DNA from: Roseovarius sp. THAF27
GTDB lineage: Bacteria > Pseudomonadota > Alphaproteobacteria > Rhodobacterales > Rhodobacteraceae
NCBI RefSeq assembly: GCF_009363655.1
Contig: NZ_CP045393.1
Span: 2,976,001 to 3,040,000 of the forward strand
Direction of reading: 5' to 3'
Length of the DNA: 64,000 nucleotides
The position numbers were made by a program, and so were the translations under genes. Of the stretch, positions 17,593 through 24,908 are shown piece after piece (the stretch's first letter is position 1; every line of letters starts with the position of its first letter). The notes under the pieces are model-generated. The model was not told the DNA's origin. It made no database searches and worked only from the letters and a program-made list of their open reading frames with translations.

Positions 17593-19103
17593 TGCGCGAT
17601 ATCCTCTGTCTCGGTGTCCCGCTGCTTGCCGAAAAAGCTGGCGAGCACGCGCTCTTCGGTCTTGGCACCCTCGCGAAGGTCGGCAACGACCTGGCCCTCA
17701 TGGATGGAATAGATGCGGTGGCTGATATGCACGACCTCTTCGAGGTCTGAAGATATCACGAGGATCGCGGCACCACCCTCAGTCAGGTCGCGCATCAGCT
17801 GATAGATCTCGGCTTTGGCGCCGATATCGACCCCCACCGTTGGTTCGTCGAAGATAAAGAGGTCGAACTCCCGGGAGAGCCCTCGCGCCAGCAGGATTTT
17901 CTGCTTGTTGCCACCTGAAAGCATTTCGACTCGCGTGCTCATGTTGTCGGTCGATAGCTTCAGCCGCTCCGCGGCGGTCCGGGCACGGTCGCGTTCTCCG
18001 TTCAGGTTGATCAATCCCCGCTTGCCGATTTCGGGCGTACCAAGATCGCTCATCGTGACATTCTCGGAAATCGGCCGGTTCAGGCAAAGCCCTTCGGCCC
18101 CCCGGTCAGACGGGAAATAGCAGACGCCGCTCTGGAGCATTTGCGCCGGGCTGCGCGGCGAGACGGGCACCCCCTTCAGAAAGATGTCACCCCGGGCAAC
18201 AGGCTCCAGCCCAAAGCAGGCGCGCCCCACGCGACCCTTGCCGCAGCCGACAAGCCCCGCCAGTCCGACGATCTCGCCCGCGCGCACTTCGAGACTCACG
18301 TCTCTCACCCCACCCGATACTGTGGCCAGATGCGAGATGGATAGAACCTCTTCTCCCGGATTGTGCGGCACATCGGGAAACAGGTCGACCATGCTGCGAC
18401 CGGTCATCATCGACACCAGCCGATCTTCCTCGATCTCGTCCTGTTCGATTGTGCCGACATACTTTCCGTTGCGAAGAACCGTGACGCGTTCGGCCAGTTC
18501 GCGGATCTCGCGCATCCGGTGAGAAATGTAGACGATGCCGACACCCTTGTCGCGGAGCTCCTTAATGATCCGAAGAACGTTCTGTGCTTCCACGTCGGCC
18601 AGTGATGCGGTCGGTTCGTCGAAAATGATGTACCGCGTGCCCTGCAACAGCGCTTTGACAATTTCGGCCTGCTGTTTTTGCGCCCGGCTCAAAGTCGAAG
18701 TGATCGCGTCCAGTGGCAGGTTCGTGCGCATTTCTGCCAGCTTCGCCTCGGCCAAGTCACGCATTCGCTTTCGGTCGATCCGACCGAATTTCGTCAGCTC
18801 GCGGCCAAGCCAGATATTGTCCAGCACGGTCAGCGACGGCGCGAGGCTGAATTCCTGGAACACCGCCGAAACGCCGTTCTCTCGCGCAATTGCCGGGCTG
18901 AGGCCCAGCATGTTTTTCCCGTCAATTGTGTAGCTGCCCTCTTCGGGCCGGTGGTTGCCCACCATCACGTTCACGAGCGTCGACTTGCCGGCGCCGTTCT
19001 CGCCGAAAAGGACGTGGATCTCGCCCGGCATGAGCTGGAACTTCACGTCGTCGAGCGCCACAACTCCGGGAAACCGTTTTGTTATTCCGTTCAGTTCAAG
19101 CAT
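17589..19103 (-). CDS. Sugar-type ABC transporter ATP-binding protein (RbsA-like, two ABC domains)
   Basis: Duplicated ATPase, about 504 aa, as in RbsA/XylG. The N-terminal domain has Walker A FGENGAGKSTL, the signature LSRAQKQQAEI and Walker B YIIFDEPTASL. The C-terminal domain has the degenerate VGCGKGRVG in place of Walker A, the signature LSGGNKQKI and FIFDEPTVGVD. One functional and one degenerate P-loop is normal for this family. ATG at 19103 is preferred over longer starts because homology begins at MLELNGITKRFPG and GGAAGG precedes it. It powers the uptake system made with the two permeases and the periplasmic protein encoded just upstream. Confidence 0.93.
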   Translation of the reverse strand: MLELNGITKRFPGVVALDDVKFQLMPGEIHVLFGENGAGKSTLVNVMVGNHRPEEGSYTIDGKNMLGLSPAIARENGVSAVFQEFSLAPSLTVLDNIWLGRELTKFGRIDRKRMRDLAEAKLAEMRTNLPLDAITSTLSRAQKQQAEIVKALLQGTRYIIFDEPTASLADVEAQNVLRIIKELRDKGVGIVYISHRMREIRELAERVTVLRNGKYVGTIEQDEIEEDRLVSMMTGRSMVDLFPDVPHNPGEEVLSISHLATVSGGVRDVSLEVRAGEIVGLAGLVGCGKGRVGRACFGLEPVARGDIFLKGVPVSPRSPAQMLQSGVCYFPSDRGAEGLCLNRPISENVTMSDLGTPEIGKRGLINLNGERDRARTAAERLKLSTDNMSTRVEMLSGGNKQKILLARGLSREFDLFIFDEPTVGVDIGAKAEIYQLMRDLTEGGAAILVISSDLEEVVHISHRIYSIHEGQVVADLREGAKTEERVLASFFGKQRDTETEDIAQ

Positions 19104-19226
19104 GAACTCCGCCTTCCGCATACGGCCATTGGCCGGTCTTCGCTTACGGGGTTTGGCCAACCATTGGCTGCAAGATGAGTATTGCGGCCGGCCACGCGCC
19201 AAGGCGCGGCCGGGCAAAGGAATGGA

Positions 19227-20285
19227 TCAGTCCACCGAGAATTCCGGGCGGAAACCGACCGGCGCCAGCACTGTGGTGAGGTCGATATCTTCCACATTTT
19301 CGGTGGTAACCATCTGCGGGATGACGCCCAGGTGCTGGGGCACTTCCTCGCCCTGAAGCACGGCGACGGCCAAGCTCACCGCGATCCGGCCCTGCATCAC
19401 AGGAAACTCGGTGGCAAAAGCGGACACTTGGCCGTTCTTCAGACTATCGACCATGGTCTGGTTCTCGTAGGAGGCCACGATGGTTACGTCGTCGTAACCG
19501 GCTTCCTCTACAGCGCCCACGGCGGCCTCGGCGGCAGGCGCACCGCCCCAGATCGCCTTCAGGTCCGGGTGCGTCTGCAGCGCGTCCTCGACCAAACCCA
19601 GCGACTCGGCCACGCCGGCGGGGCCGAACTTGCGCTCGAGGATCTCAACCGGGCTGTCGGCAACGCCCTCTTCGAAACCGCTCATGTACGACTCGGCCCA
19701 GCCGGAGCCTTGCGGACCAGGAAGCGCGACGGCACCGCCCCCCTCTTCGCCCAGATGGTCGACGAGGAACTTGCCCGTCTGAAGACCCTTGGTCGCGTAA
19801 TCGACGAAGATCTTTGAATTGACGGGGGCGGATTGGATCGGGTTCACGAAACCGATTTGCACCACGTCGGTTTCGGCAGTCGCCGCGATCTTGTCGGCCA
19901 GTCCGGCCTCAGAGATCGGGGCGATCAGCACGGCATCCGCGCCGGAAGCGATACAATCGTCAAATTGACTGACCTGACGCGACAACTGGTCGTAACCACC
20001 CGCCTGCAGGATCGTCAGTTCGACGCCCAGTCGCTTGGCCTCGGCCACCAGGCCGTAATCGACGGAAATCCAATAGCCGTCCTTCATGTGGGGGACAACG
20101 GCGCAAAGCGACCATTTCTCGGTAGCGCTCGCGGTTGGCGCGATCGTTTCCTCGACGGCGTCTCCGCTGTCGAAATTATAGACATCAAAGCTTTCCCATT
20201 CGGCCTCTTGCGCGAAGGCGACGGGCGCAAAGGCGACCGCGCAGGCGAGAGCCGTGGTGCTGAGAAGTGTGTGATTAGTGGACAT
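19227..20285 (-). CDS. Periplasmic substrate-binding protein, TorT/RbsB-like
   Basis: Exported type I periplasmic binding protein, about 352 aa, with a Sec signal peptide (STTALACAVAFAPVAFAQ, cleavage after AFA). The mature part (CAVVPHMKDGYWISVDYGLV, AKRLGVELTILQAGGY, ADAVLIAPIS) resembles TorT-type binding proteins as well as sugar-binding RbsB. ATG at 20285 has GGGAG 7 bases upstream. First gene of the operon, read from the palindromic operator region at 20361-20398. The 123-bp gap to the ATPase gene is common where the binding protein is made in excess. Ligand unknown; the downstream enzymes suggest a lactam- or hydantoin-like molecule. Confidence 0.88.
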   Translation of the reverse strand: MSTNHTLLSTTALACAVAFAPVAFAQEAEWESFDVYNFDSGDAVEETIAPTASATEKWSLCAVVPHMKDGYWISVDYGLVAEAKRLGVELTILQAGGYDQLSRQVSQFDDCIASGADAVLIAPISEAGLADKIAATAETDVVQIGFVNPIQSAPVNSKIFVDYATKGLQTGKFLVDHLGEEGGGAVALPGPQGSGWAESYMSGFEEGVADSPVEILERKFGPAGVAESLGLVEDALQTHPDLKAIWGGAPAAEAAVGAVEEAGYDDVTIVASYENQTMVDSLKNGQVSAFATEFPVMQGRIAVSLAVAVLQGEEVPQHLGVIPQMVTTENVEDIDLTTVLAPVGFRPEFSVD

Positions 20286-20360
20286 TTTAATACTCCCTGT
20301 CTGGGCCCGGTTCCCCAAAGGAAACCCAAGCGCAACTCGGGCGACCATACCCTATGGATT

Positions 20361-20398
20361 TCATGCGTCAAGTATGATGCATCATATTTGACGCATGA
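20361..20398. promoter_or_regulatory. 38-bp near-perfect palindrome, probable GntR operator
   Basis: Arms TCATGCGTCAA (20361-20371) and TTGACGCATGA (20388-20398) are exact reverse complements, and the centre TATGATGCATCATA (20373-20386) is itself a perfect palindrome. Only the paired positions 20372 and 20387 break symmetry. It sits between the divergent binding-protein and GntR genes, where it can control both promoters. Inferred to be the binding site of the adjacent GntR/FCD protein. Confidence 0.85.
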
Positions 20399-20489
20399 CA
20401 AAATAAATATGCCGTGCTATTAAGCAACCGGGTTTTACGGATCGCCCCAAACGCTATTGTCGAACCGTGACTATCTTAAGGAGCGAAAA

Positions 20490-21164
20490 GTGGAGGACCA
20501 TCACGGGCTTTCAGCCATTAGCCAGGCATCTCTGGGAGACGTCGCCTACGAAAAGATCGCAAACGCGATTATCAGCGGGGCGTTTAAGCCCGGTGAAAAG
20601 CTGACCATTCGAAACCTCGCCGATCGACTTGAAACCAGCTCCACACCAGTCAGAGACGCGGTGAAACGCCTGCTTCTGGAAGGTGCCCTTGAACAGCGCG
20701 CGGCCCGCGACATTCGCGTTCCCATAATCACCTCTGATCGGTACCGCGAGATCGCCGATATCCGCCTGGAACTTGAAGGTCTTGCCGCCGCTCGCGCAGC
20801 CGAACGTCGGACAGACGCCGATATCGTTGCACTGAAGAATAATATCACCGACAATGAAGCCGCCATGAAGGCCGAGGACTGGGAACGCTGTATCGTCTTG
20901 AACAAGCAATTCCACTTTTCGCTGGCCGAAACCGCGAACATGCCGATCCTTTCCAGCCATCTCGACGGGCTCTGGCTACAAATCGGCCCGCCAATTTCAT
21001 CCTTCTACGCACATGGCGGGCGTGACATGATTGATCATCATTACGATGTCTTCGAAGCGATCAAAGAGCAGAAGCCGGCCGATGCACGCAAGCACATCGT
21101 GCGCGATATCGCCAGTTCCGTGGACCACATCATCGCACATATCGAACAAGCGGCGATTTCGTAG
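20490..21164 (+). CDS. GntR family regulator, FCD domain
   Basis: Transcription factor with an N-terminal winged helix (AYEKIANAIISGAFKPGEKL, RNLADRLETSSTPVRDAVKRL) and a C-terminal all-helical FCD ligand domain (IADIRLELEGLAAARAAER, NKQFHFSLAETANM, HHYDVFEAIKEQ with metal/ligand His). GTG at 20490 is chosen because AAGGAG lies 6 bases upstream; this gives 224 aa, usual for the family. Divergent from the nine-gene transport/catabolic operon and separated from it by the palindrome, so it very probably represses that operon until the substrate or an intermediate binds the FCD pocket. Confidence 0.92.
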   Translation: MEDHHGLSAISQASLGDVAYEKIANAIISGAFKPGEKLTIRNLADRLETSSTPVRDAVKRLLLEGALEQRAARDIRVPIITSDRYREIADIRLELEGLAAARAAERRTDADIVALKNNITDNEAAMKAEDWERCIVLNKQFHFSLAETANMPILSSHLDGLWLQIGPPISSFYAHGGRDMIDHHYDVFEAIKEQKPADARKHIVRDIASSVDHIIAHIEQAAIS

Positions 21165-21286
21165 TTTCGTGCCGAATTGCCGCTAAGTACTCCGAACTTT
21201 TTTTCTTGTTTCATCATCGGACCAGCGAGCTTAACTCAGGTATCAAAGTGCCGAACTTTCTTCGAATCCAGCCACGGTCAGCTTCC

Positions 21287-22829
21287 GGCCGATTCTGTGG
21301 AAAAACAACGTGTTGCTGGCGCAGTAAGTGGTGCTCTGAACGAGGCGCGCGCGCTTTCCTGATCAGGCTTTTCGCGTTTGCTGCGGTGCGGGAAAGGTCT
21401 TGGCCAGTTTGCGGAGGTTTTGGGCGGTGGCGGCGAGGAGGAATTCGTCGTTTGCGCCGCATGGACCACGTAATCGGAGTCGGCCCAGGCCGAGGATACG
21501 TTTGAGGTGCGCGAAGAGCATCTCAACCTTCTTCCGAAGCTTCACTGAGACGTCGTATTGACGGGTCTTGGCAATGCCGCGGGCCACGTCTCTGGCGTCT
21601 TCGTGTTCTTCGCGGGTGATCTTACGGGCCTCGGCGTTGGGGCAGCATTTGGATTTGGATGGGCACGCCTGACAGGCCTCTTTCAAGGCACGGTAGCGCG
21701 CCGTGCCCTTGCCGGTCGGCCCTCGGTTCGGGTCGGAGTAGTTGCGGCGGAACTGCTTCAGAGCGTGACCCTCGGGACAAATGTATTGATCGTTCTCGGC
21801 ATCCCACTCGAAGTCCGCCCGCGTCCATGTCCCATCGTTCCGACCGGCCTTGTCTATAACCGGGATATGGGGTGCGATCTTATGATCCACGAGCCAGCCC
21901 AGCATCGGTCCTGAACCATAGGCGGTGTCCGCGATAAGGCGTTCGGGATGCAGGTCGAATTTTGCCTTCACCCGCTCCAGCATGGTCTTGGTTGACCCAA
22001 CCTCGGCCTGTCGGATCGACCGCGTCGCCTCGACATCGACGATCACGCCATGATCCGTGTCGATCAGGTAGTTGTCCGAATAGCTGAAGAAAGCCGGCCC
22101 TTTGCGCGCCGCCGTCCACTGGCTGGCCGGGTCGGAATGCGACGTGAACTTGGGCGTGACCTCGCTGGCCGCGCCGAAGGCGGCCTCATCCAGCGTGTCG
22201 AGATACTCGCGAACCGCGCGGGGCGCATCGACCGGGTTGACCCGCGCCGCGTCCCAGTCCTCCTTCGGCGTCGAGTTCTGCTTGTTCGCGTCTGCTTCAA
22301 TGAGACTGGCATCTACCGCCATGCGCTGCCCGCTGACCAGGCCCTCTTCAATGCATCGCGCCACCGTAGTCTCGAACAAGTGACGCAGCAGTTCGCTATC
22401 ACGGAACCGGCCATGGCGGTTCTTGGAGAAGGTGGAGTGGTCCGGGACCCGGTCATTCAGATCGAGGCGGCAAAACCAGCGATAGGCCAGGTTCAAGTGT
22501 ACCTCTTCACAGAGCCGCCGTTCAGACCGGATGCCGAAGCAATAGCCAACCAGTAGCATCCGGATGAGGAGCTCAGGATCGACAGAAGGACGACCAGTGT
22601 GGCTGTAGAAATCAGCGAGGTAAGCACGGATCGCGGACAGATCCACGAACCGGTCGATGGATCGAAGCAGGTGGTCTTGTGGGACCTGATCCTCAAGCGA
22701 GAACTCGTAGAACAGCGCCGGTTGCGCCTCCTGCCGTGGTCCCATCATCGCCAATCCTCCCACCCATTGGCAGAATTGAATCAGCACGGCGCCCTTCGAT
22801 CAAGCGCGAGTTTTTCAACAGAATAGGCC
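21287..22829. mobile_element. IS1182-family insertion sequence
   Basis: Terminal inverted repeats of 20 bp frame the transposase gene: left 21287-21306 (GGCCGATTCTGTGGAAAAAC) and right 22810-22829, which reads GGCCTATTCTGTTGAAAAAC on the minus strand, 18 of 20 matching. Some further similarity (GCTT) continues outward, so the true ends may lie a few bases beyond. Size about 1.54 kb, ordinary for IS1182 elements. No clear target duplication can be recognised. Confidence 0.85.
21363..22748 (-). CDS. IS1182 family transposase
   Basis: DDE transposase of about 461 aa. The N-terminal domain (YEFSLEDQVPQDHLLRSIDRF, RPSVDPELLIRMLLVGY) and the catalytic core are intact: MAVDASLIEADAN with the first Asp, LIADTAYGSG with the second, and the Glu-bearing C-terminal region KLRKKVEMLFAHLKRILGL. 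A Cys cluster CQACPSKSKCCP is also typical of IS1182. The start at 22748 (MMGPRQEAQPALFYEF) has GGAGG 7 bases upstream. The frame is complete, so the element may still be mobile. It sits downstream of the GntR gene without interrupting it. Confidence 0.95.
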   Translation of the reverse strand: MMGPRQEAQPALFYEFSLEDQVPQDHLLRSIDRFVDLSAIRAYLADFYSHTGRPSVDPELLIRMLLVGYCFGIRSERRLCEEVHLNLAYRWFCRLDLNDRVPDHSTFSKNRHGRFRDSELLRHLFETTVARCIEEGLVSGQRMAVDASLIEADANKQNSTPKEDWDAARVNPVDAPRAVREYLDTLDEAAFGAASEVTPKFTSHSDPASQWTAARKGPAFFSYSDNYLIDTDHGVIVDVEATRSIRQAEVGSTKTMLERVKAKFDLHPERLIADTAYGSGPMLGWLVDHKIAPHIPVIDKAGRNDGTWTRADFEWDAENDQYICPEGHALKQFRRNYSDPNRGPTGKGTARYRALKEACQACPSKSKCCPNAEARKITREEHEDARDVARGIAKTRQYDVSVKLRKKVEMLFAHLKRILGLGRLRLRGPCGANDEFLLAATAQNLRKLAKTFPAPQQTRKA

Positions 22830-22835
22830 CAAAGC

Positions 22836-23095
22836 GGGCATTCGGACCTGCCTCTGTGAAAGGCAGCTCGTTGAACTTTTGCAAAGAGGTCGATAGCGGC
22901 CCAAGATGGGCGGCGTCCAATAAACTGGATACTCTTCAGATCCGTGAAGAAGCGAACAGTAGTCTGTTTTCTTCGAACGCCATGCACGCGCTCGAAGTGC
23001 GGTCCAGAGCAGAGCGTCTCCAGACGAAATGGATTGCCGGGTGCATGCCGATCATGCGCAAGTGAGCGCGCATGTCGGCCATCGGCGGGAAGATT
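22836..23095. other. Degenerate DNA right of the IS1182 copy
   Basis: No gene is seen. The sequence next to the inverted repeat has short frames on both strands but no start with a ribosome-binding site. It probably is remnant DNA between two insertion scars. Confidence 0.4.
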
Positions 23096-23448
23096 TCAGA
23101 TATTGTCGCCGCGTATCGCCTCGCAGACCGCGTCGGTTACCTCCTGCGTGGTGGCCTTACCGCCCACATCGGGTGTCAGTACGCCGTCGGCACAGACTTT
23201 TTCCACAGCGCGCATGAGCCGAGTGGAGGCATCCGCCTCGCCAAGATGATCGAGCATCTGACTTGCGGTCCAGAATGTAGCTACGGGGTTTGCGATGCCC
23301 TTGCCCGTGGTGTCGAAGGCCGACCCGTGGATCGGCTCGAACATCGAGGGAAAGCGCCGTTCAGGGTCTATATTGCCAGTAGGTGCGACCCCGAGACTGC
23401 CGGCAAGGGCGCCGGCGAGGTCCGACAGGATGTCGGCATGAAGATTTG
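23096..23448 (-). pseudogene. 3' fragment of tartrate/isopropylmalate-type dehydrogenase
   Basis: C-terminal ~117 residues of an isocitrate/isopropylmalate-family NAD-dependent decarboxylating dehydrogenase, closest in pattern to tartrate dehydrogenase (TtuC). Diagnostic pieces are NLHADILSDLAGALAGSLG, ANINP-equivalent GNIDPERRFPSMFEPIHGSA and GKGIANPVATFWTAS. The homology begins abruptly at Asn-Leu-His near 23446, exactly where an IS21-type end (TGTCAACGGCGGAG from 23447) starts, so the 5' two-thirds were lost by insertion and later deletion. The reading frame continues into IS sequence, but that part is not dehydrogenase. Not functional. Confidence 0.85.
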
Positions 23449-23503
23449 TCAACGGCGGAGTAAAATTCGGCCATTGTGGCGGAGCAAAAGTCGGCCAGTT
23501 TGG
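23447..23503. mobile_element. Terminal end of an IS21-family element (remnant)
   Basis: The sequence starts TGTCAACGGCGGAG and contains two adjacent related 24-bp repeats, GGCGGAGTAAAATTCGGCCA... at about 23456 and GGCGGAGCAAAAGTCGGCCA... at about 23480. Multiple terminal repeats of this kind, starting with TGT, are a feature of IS21-type elements. No istA or istB gene follows, so only the end survives. Confidence 0.65.
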
Positions 23504-23671
23504 TGCGAGCGCCTTGGAGCGTGCGGCCCTCATATAGCAAGCCCGGTCCAAGGCGCATTGGCCGTCAGGCCAATTCTGTGAGGTTCATTTGTTAGCGGCG
23601 GCGAGGCGGGCGCGGCTTTGATTGAGAAAGCAGCCGACCAGTTCGCGAAGGTCAACGCGAGGGGGCATTAG

Positions 23672-24235
23672 CTGGCGTTTCGGCGAGGGTTCAAATCGCA
23701 GTGCGAGCGGCGATCAGTCGAGTATCGCAAACAGCTTGGAGTACATGCTACCGGGCCGCTGTCAGCCGATCGCTTGGCGGACCATCTGGGCATCACCGTG
23801 TGGTCGGTCAAAGAGATCGAAGATCTTGACGCAGAGAACCTCTCGGTTCTGACCAACGAGGCGGATGACTCTTGGGCTGCATTGACGATGCGCATGGGAC
23901 CTTCGAACCTCGTTGTCTATAAGCCGGTCTCCTCGCCGGGCCGCAGGAACAACGTGATTATGCACGAACTGTCGCACATCATCCTGGGGCCCGAACTCGC
24001 TCAGGCTTTCCTTATGGAAGATGGCTCGTTGGTGCCGGGAAACTTCGATCAGGACCAGGAATATGAGGCTGACTGGCTCGCCGGCACCTTATTGTTGCCT
24101 CGGCGTGCGCTACTCTCGATCCGATCCCAAAGGATTCCGGACGAAGTGGCGTGCGACCAGTATCTGGTCAGCCGGGAAATGCTGACTTGGCGGGCTCGAA
24201 TGACTGGGGTGGATTACCAATTGCCTCGGAGGTAG
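23672..24235 (+). CDS. ImmA/IrrE family zinc metallopeptidase (5' end uncertain)
   Basis: Putative regulatory zinc peptidase. The active site is MHELSHIILG (HExxH) with a downstream acidic ligand in EYEADWLAGTLLLPRRAL, the standard ImmA/IrrE arrangement. Such proteins cleave phage-type repressors or stress regulators. The conserved N-terminal block FRRGFKSQCERRSVEYRKQLG and LADHLGITVWS is readable from 23672, but the frame has a TAG just before it and no ATG or GTG; the first usual start is TTG at 23774, inside the conserved domain. The gene may therefore start with an unusual codon or have lost its 5' end in the IS21-related rearrangement next door. No partner HTH gene is adjacent. Confidence 0.65.
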   Translation: MAFRRGFKSQCERRSVEYRKQLGVHATGPLSADRLADHLGITVWSVKEIEDLDAENLSVLTNEADDSWAALTMRMGPSNLVVYKPVSSPGRRNNVIMHELSHIILGPELAQAFLMEDGSLVPGNFDQDQEYEADWLAGTLLLPRRALLSIRSQRIPDEVACDQYLVSREMLTWRARMTGVDYQLPRR

Positions 24236-24548
24236 CGGGGCTTCCCGTCTATTTCCACGGGTATCGCTGCCAAGGATGCACAGTGCGCCTATACCTTTTA
24301 CCATCCCGCTCAACCTCTTAAGGTCCGTCTCGCTCCGGTCGCCGCATCAGCCCGGCGCTCGCAACTTCCAACTCCTGGCTACTTCCTTCCACGGCGAAGG
24401 CCTCAAAACTCTAAGCTATTTTTGTGTCGATCTCGGGATCTCCATTTTCGACCCGCGCAAGATTATGGGTGAATTGCGCATGAATATGCGCGGTCCTACA
24501 GGATCGCATTTTGGGCGATTTAAATAAAGAGATCGTGCAGCAAGTCAA
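24236..24548. other. Intergenic region upstream of the hipBA operators
   Basis: About 310 bases without a supported gene. It becomes AT-rich toward the right, approaching the regulatory array. I see no RNA gene or IS end in it. Confidence 0.4.
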
Positions 24549-24672
24549 TAATATTGCCTAAAAGCAATATTAAGATTTTAAACACTGCAAAAAATTGAAA
24601 ATATTGCGCGAGAGCAATATTTCCGATTTGCAGGATCTCGGTCACCCAGTATATTGCCGAGTAGCAATATTT
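24549..24672. promoter_or_regulatory. Three phased inverted repeats, probable HipB operators
   Basis: AATATTGC-N6-GCATTATT-like sites occur three times in front of the HTH gene: 24550-24571 and 24600-24621 have perfect 8-bp arms (AATATTGC/GCAATATT), and 24650-24671 has one outer mismatch (TATATTGC). Their centres are 24560.5, 24610.5 and 24660.5, exactly 50 bp apart. The last site overlaps the region just before the ribosome-binding site. The pattern fits cooperative autorepression by the HipB protein. Confidence 0.9.
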
Positions 24673-24686
24673 TAGGAGTCGTACTG

Positions 24687-24908
24687 ATGAAGGGCGACAA
24701 GATCCGAAAACCGGAAGACCTGGCCGTCATAATACGCAAAAGGCGTCAAAGACTGCAAATGAGGCAGGAAACTCTGTCGTCGATTACGGGCGTCGCGCAG
24801 TCCAACCTGTCGCGCATTGAGCGCGGTGAGGTGATTGCCGAACTTGATACCTACCTGCGGCTCTTGAGCGCGCTGGGTGTGGATCTCATGGCGGAGGCCC
24901 GGTCGTGA
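24687..24908 (+). CDS. hipB: HipB-like antitoxin (Xre/Cro HTH)
   Basis: Small helix-turn-helix protein of 73 aa: LAVIIRKRRQRLQMRQETLSSITGVAQSNLSRIERG is a Cro/C1-type HTH, followed by a short hydrophobic dimerisation tail (YLRLLSALGVDLMAEA). ATG at 24687 follows TTAGGAG. It overlaps the toxin gene by 4 bases (GTGA), which is usual for a type II antitoxin made before its toxin. By family it should neutralise HipA by binding it and repress its own promoter; three matching inverted repeats lie directly upstream. Confidence 0.9.
   Translation: MKGDKIRKPEDLAVIIRKRRQRLQMRQETLSSITGVAQSNLSRIERGEVIAELDTYLRLLSALGVDLMAEARS

Noticed and set aside
23690..23702. GGGTTCAAATC as a tRNA T-loop
   Set aside because: No acceptor or anticodon stems can be paired around it, and it codes for the conserved RGFKS segment of the metallopeptidase.
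24549..24672. Regular inverted repeats as a CRISPR array
   Set aside because: There are only three short palindromes in a promoter, the intervening DNA is AT-rich and not spacer-like, and no cas genes are present.
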